This document shows, in pieces, positions 6,794 through 8,854 of a stretch of DNA of 8,854 nt (position 1 is its first letter; each line of letters starts with the position of its first letter). The notes beneath the pieces were generated by a model. The model saw only the letters and a program-made list of their open reading frames with translations. It was not told where the DNA came from and made no database searches. This DNA comes from Clostridiales bacterium (GTDB taxonomy: Bacteria; Bacillota_A; Clostridia; Oscillospirales; Oscillospiraceae). A program made the position numbers and the translations under genes. Location: the NCBI GenBank assembly GCA_022777455.1, contig JALFGI010000102.1, positions 1-8,854 of the forward strand, given 5' to 3'.

Positions 6794-6839
6794 GAATAAT
6801 TCCCGGGCTTCGGTCCGGGAAATTATTCATTTATTTTCC
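6794..6839 (+). terminator. Rho-independent terminator of the five-gene operon
   Basis: GAATAATTCCCGG (6794-6806) pairs with CCGGGAAATTATTC (6815-6828) with one bulged A, around the loop GCTTCGGT, giving a long GC-centred hairpin. A T-rich tail ATTTATTTT (6829-6837) follows. It lies 100 bases after the DUF624 stop and separates the operon from the transporter genes. The flanking A/T arms could also allow some termination from the other side. Confidence 0.8.
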
Positions 6840-6939
6840 GTTAAAGTTCGAAAATAATAGAATGTTGAGAACGAATACGATTTTATAATTCAATAAAATT
6901 AAGTAAGCGGAATCAAAAAAATTATCACAAAAAGTGGAA

Positions 6940-6986
6940 ACGCCTTCGATTATGTCAAAGTGTACAAAATCAGAGGCGTATTTTTT
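6940..6986 (+). terminator. Second terminator-like hairpin
   Basis: ACGCCT (6940-6945) pairs with AGGCGT (6974-6979), followed at once by ATTTTTT (6980-6986). Inside, GATT (6948-6951) pairs with AATC (6968-6971) and TGT with ACA (6953-6955, 6964-6966), giving a long interrupted stem. It may be a backup terminator for the upstream operon, or the end of a short transcript starting near 6896. Confidence 0.45.
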
Positions 6987-6987
6987 A

Positions 6988-7000
6988 CTAAATAATTTAG
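6988..7000. promoter_or_regulatory. Perfect 13-bp palindrome upstream of the transporter promoter
   Basis: CTAAATAATTTAG is a perfect palindrome centred on A6994, ending nine bases before the -35 box at 7010. That position suits an operator or activator site for the transporter genes. Its half-site is similar in composition to the palindrome between the divergent promoters but not identical. Confidence 0.35.
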
Positions 7001-7009
7001 AGAAAATAC

Positions 7010-7038
7010 TTGACCAAATTCAGAGATAATGTTATCAT
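7010..7038 (+). promoter_or_regulatory. Extended -10 promoter of the transporter operon
   Basis: TTGACC (7010-7015) and TATCAT (7033-7038) each match 5 of 6 consensus bases with a 17-base spacer. TG at 7030-7031, one base before the -10 box, makes an extended -10. The start of transcription should be near 7045, leaving a leader of about 66 bases. An inverted repeat GATAA-TG-TTATC (7025-7036) lies over the -10 box and could be an operator. Confidence 0.75.
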
Positions 7039-7111
7039 TTTATTAACGGCAAGCCACTGGCGACTCCGGCCAAGGCCCAATGATAGTCCATCATATGAAA
7101 GGATGACCGTA

Positions 7112-8059
7112 ATGACCAAGCTAAAAACCAGGGCGGTCCAAAGCCCGCTACAGCGCAAAACGCTCAGAGATGTCCGTGCCCATTGGCAGATCTATCTCAT
7201 CATCCTGCTGCCCATCGTCTGGTATGTTATTTTCGCGTACATGCCCATGGCAGGCCTGCAGCTGGCCTTCAAGAAGTACATGCCCCGGCGGGGCATCTGG
7301 GGAAGCCCCTTCACCGGGCTGACCAACTTCAAAAATGTGTTCGTCGATCCGGACTTCATGCGTTCGATCTGGCGCACCCTCTCCATCAACCTGCTGCGTT
7401 TGGTATTTGTGTTCCCTGTTCCCATCATCCTGGCGCTGCTGCTCAATGAGCTGGGCGGCAAGAAATACAAGAGTACCCTGCAGACGATCATGACCTTCCC
7501 CAACTTCCTGAGCTGGGTTATCGTCTCCTCCATTCTCACCACCGTCCTGTCCAGTGATGGCCTGGTGAACTCCATTCTGCGGGCCATCGGGCTGTCCTCG
7601 GTGAACTTCCTGGGAAGCGAATCCCTGTTCCAGCCCATGCTGTACATCACCGACATCTGGAAAAGCTCCGGCTGGAGCATGATCGTGTATCTGGCCGCCA
7701 TCTCCGGCATCGACCAGGATCAGTATGAGGCCGCGGAGCTGGACGGCGCCAGCCACTTCCAGAAGCTGATCCACATCACCCTGCCTAACCTGATGCCTAC
7801 CATCATCATCATGTTCATCCTGGCAACGGGCAACCTGATGAGCGCCGGCTTCGATCAGATCTTCAATCTGAGCAATGCTGCCACAAAGAATGTGGCGGAG
7901 ACGCTGGATATGTACATCTACCGCATTACCTTCCAGTCCGCTCCCAATTACGGCTTGTCCACTGCCATCTCCCTCATGCGTTCCGTGGTCAACATGGTGC
8001 TTCTGCTGCTGGCTGACCGTGGCGCCAAGCTCATGGGCGGCAACGGCCTGTTCGGCTGA
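7112..8059 (+). CDS. Sugar ABC transporter permease, LplB type
   Basis: A 315-residue inner-membrane permease of the carbohydrate-uptake (LplB/YteP) type. It has about six membrane spans (near 27-45, 91-112, 130-148, 184-200, 228-247, 281-303). The cytoplasmic EAA loop YEAAELDGASHFQKLIHITL, which docks onto the ATPase, is at 205-224 and ends in PNLMP. With the next gene product it forms the channel for a solute delivered by an extracellular lipoprotein. ATG 7112 is preferred because GAAAGGA (7097-7103) lies eight bases upstream; the in-frame ATG at 7103 overlaps that site, and anything nearer 7010 would begin within the promoter. No ATPase gene is visible; relatives often use a shared MsmX-like ATPase. 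Substrates in this family include oligosaccharides and glycosides, so the cargo is uncertain, but the neighbouring catabolic operon suggests a shared substrate. Confidence 0.93.
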   Translation: MTKLKTRAVQSPLQRKTLRDVRAHWQIYLIILLPIVWYVIFAYMPMAGLQLAFKKYMPRRGIWGSPFTGLTNFKNVFVDPDFMRSIWRTLSINLLRLVFVFPVPIILALLLNELGGKKYKSTLQTIMTFPNFLSWVIVSSILTTVLSSDGLVNSILRAIGLSSVNFLGSESLFQPMLYITDIWKSSGWSMIVYLAAISGIDQDQYEAAELDGASHFQKLIHITLPNLMPTIIIMFILATGNLMSAGFDQIFNLSNAATKNVAETLDMYIYRITFQSAPNYGLSTAISLMRSVVNMVLLLLADRGAKLMGGNGLFG

Positions 8060-8072
8060 TCGGCCTTCACAC

Positions 8073-8088
8073 GGAAAGGAGTGTTTCC
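8073..8088 (+). promoter_or_regulatory. Ribosome binding site within a small hairpin
   Basis: GGAAA (8073-8077) can pair with TTTCC (8084-8088), leaving GGAGTG as the loop, so the Shine-Dalgarno bases GGAAAGGAG are partly in the stem and partly in the loop. The ATG follows at 8091. Ribosomes ending the upstream gene at 8059 could open it, but the stem is only five pairs. Confidence 0.3.
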
Positions 8089-8090
8089 AT

Positions 8091-8854
8091 ATGGCAAGAA
8101 CTGTAAAACTGAAAAAGCGGAAGGATCCCCTGGAGATTATCGCTTTCATCATTCTGACCCTGTTCGGACTGGTCATCGCCGTCCCGTTCTACAATGTGCT
8201 GATTGTATCCATCACCGGTCAGGCGGAATACCTGCGTGCCGGCGGTCTGCTGCTGTTCCCCAAGGAGCCCACGCTGGATTCCTTCTCCCGCCTGTTCCAG
8301 AACAAGCTGCTGTGGACCGGCTACCGCGCCACCCTGTCCGTGGTGGCAGTGGGCCTGCCCCTGAACGTGCTGCTGACCTTCTGCATGGCCTACGGTCTGA
8401 GCCGCAAGGGCTGGCCCGGCCGGAAGATCGTGTTCACCCTGGTGCTGATCACCATGATCTTCAACGGCGGCATCGTTCCCATGTATCTGCTGATGAAGGA
8501 CCTGAAGCTGCTGGACAGCTGGTGGTCCGTCATCCTGGCCGGCGGCCTGAATACCTTTTATGTCATCATCACCAAGAATTTCATCGACAGCCTGCCCGAA
8601 TCCCTGATTGAGTCCGCCCATCTGGACGGTGCCAATGAATGGACGGTGCTGTTCAAGATTGTCATGCCCCTGTCCAAGCCCATCCTTGCCACCATCGTGC
8701 TGTTCTACGCCGTAGACCGGTGGAACGAGTGGTACAATTCCATGATTTTCCTGACCACCCCCACCAAGTTCACCCTGCAGCTGGTTCTGCGCAACATCGT
8801 CATCAACTCCGAGATGCAGGGCGCCGCGGCCTCTTCCGGCAACGTCACCGCCTC
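8091..8854 (+). CDS. Sugar ABC transporter permease, YtcP/AraQ type (partial)
   Basis: The frame opens at ATG 8091, ten bases after GGAAAGGA (8073-8080), and continues to the window edge with 254 codons and no stop, so the 3' end is missing; relatives are near 290-300 residues. The protein begins MARTVKLKKRKDPLEII, with membrane spans at about 17-38, 80-101, 112-134, 145-162 and 197-212. The EAA loop ESAHLDGANEWTVLFKIVMP is at 174-193, followed by LSKP. The short motif NGGIVPMYLL (125-134) and WNEWYNSMIFL (211-221) are typical of these permeases. It should pair with the preceding permease to form the importer channel. The gene starts 31 bases after the first permease stop, and a solute-binding lipoprotein gene commonly follows such a pair. 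Confidence 0.93.
   Translation, partial: MARTVKLKKRKDPLEIIAFIILTLFGLVIAVPFYNVLIVSITGQAEYLRAGGLLLFPKEPTLDSFSRLFQNKLLWTGYRATLSVVAVGLPLNVLLTFCMAYGLSRKGWPGRKIVFTLVLITMIFNGGIVPMYLLMKDLKLLDSWWSVILAGGLNTFYVIITKNFIDSLPESLIESAHLDGANEWTVLFKIVMPLSKPILATIVLFYAVDRWNEWYNSMIFLTTPTKFTLQLVLRNIVINSEMQGAAASSGNVTA

Larger units (their letters stand above)
6695..7111. other. AT-rich intergenic region between two operons
   Basis: This stretch of about 415 bases holds no convincing gene. In order it contains an 18-bp AT-rich palindrome and a CG-centred palindrome, a rho-independent terminator, an isolated TATAAT at 6884-6889, a second terminator-like hairpin, a 13-bp palindrome, a strong promoter with an inverted repeat over its -10 box, and a 5' leader of about 66 bases. 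The leader has a small ATGAT/ATCAT inverted repeat (7080-7094) just before the ribosome binding site. AT content is far above that of the flanking genes. Confidence 0.7.

Noticed and set aside
6865..6889. TTGAGA ... TATAAT as a full promoter
   Set aside because: The spacer is only 13 bases, too short for a sigma-A promoter. The TATAAT alone is kept as a weak observation.
6935..6948. Second cre-like site (TGGAAACGCCTTCG)
   Set aside because: It matches the pattern at about 11 of 14 positions but is poorly palindromic and overlaps the arm of the terminator-like hairpin, so chance similarity is likely.
7010..7111. N-terminal extension of the first permease back to TTG 7010
   Set aside because: TTG 7010 is the first three bases of the -35 box of the promoter, so it would lie upstream of the transcript start; GAAAGGA before ATG 7112 gives a normal start.
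8081..8611. Open frame of 176 codons from GTG 8081
   Set aside because: It is out of frame with the YtcP-type permease that starts at 8091 and runs open to the window edge with an EAA loop; the translation of the GTG frame is low-complexity and lacks family features.

Overview
The window looks like a carbohydrate-utilisation locus from a Gram-positive gut Clostridia, probably Oscillospirales or a relative. The pointers are GC-rich genes separated by AT-rich spacers, strong AAGGAGG-type ribosome binding sites, and LplB/YtcP-type sugar permeases beside a DUF624 (YesL-like) membrane protein. At the left end there is also a short hairpin repeat of a kind I associate with these genomes. The taxonomic call is an inference; there is no rRNA or other marker in the window.

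Layout. Positions 1-126 hold a head-to-head pair of REP-like hairpin repeats. A LacI-family repressor gene lies on the minus strand (218-1222). It is divergent from a tight five-gene plus-strand operon (1357-6694): an L-fucose/L-arabinose isomerase-family enzyme, the two halves of a split transketolase, a DUF1593 nucleoside-hydrolase-like protein with a C-terminal beta-rich domain, and a DUF624 membrane protein. The 134-base divergent spacer carries two back-to-back sigma-A-type promoters, with a perfect 11-bp palindrome (CTTAACTTAAG) between their -35 boxes, which is the natural candidate operator. After the operon comes an AT-rich spacer of about 415 bases with a good rho-independent terminator, several palindromes, a second terminator-like hairpin and a strong extended -10 promoter. 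That promoter drives a second plus-strand unit encoding two ABC sugar-transporter permeases. The second permease runs off the right edge; a solute-binding protein gene may follow, but it is not seen.

How the genes may work together. The permeases would import a sugar or small glycoside, and the DUF1593 protein may cleave or process it in the cytoplasm. The fucose-isomerase-like enzyme would turn an aldose into a ketose. The two-subunit transketolase would move a two-carbon unit from that ketose, or a product of it, to an aldose acceptor. The LacI regulator would sense an intermediate or the substrate. No sugar kinase, aldolase or transporter ATPase lies in the window. An isomerase directly followed by a dedicated split transketolase without a kinase is the most interesting feature: it resembles the logic of known transketolase-based routes for unusual sugars (sulfoquinovose, apiose), but the substrate cannot be read from this sequence alone.
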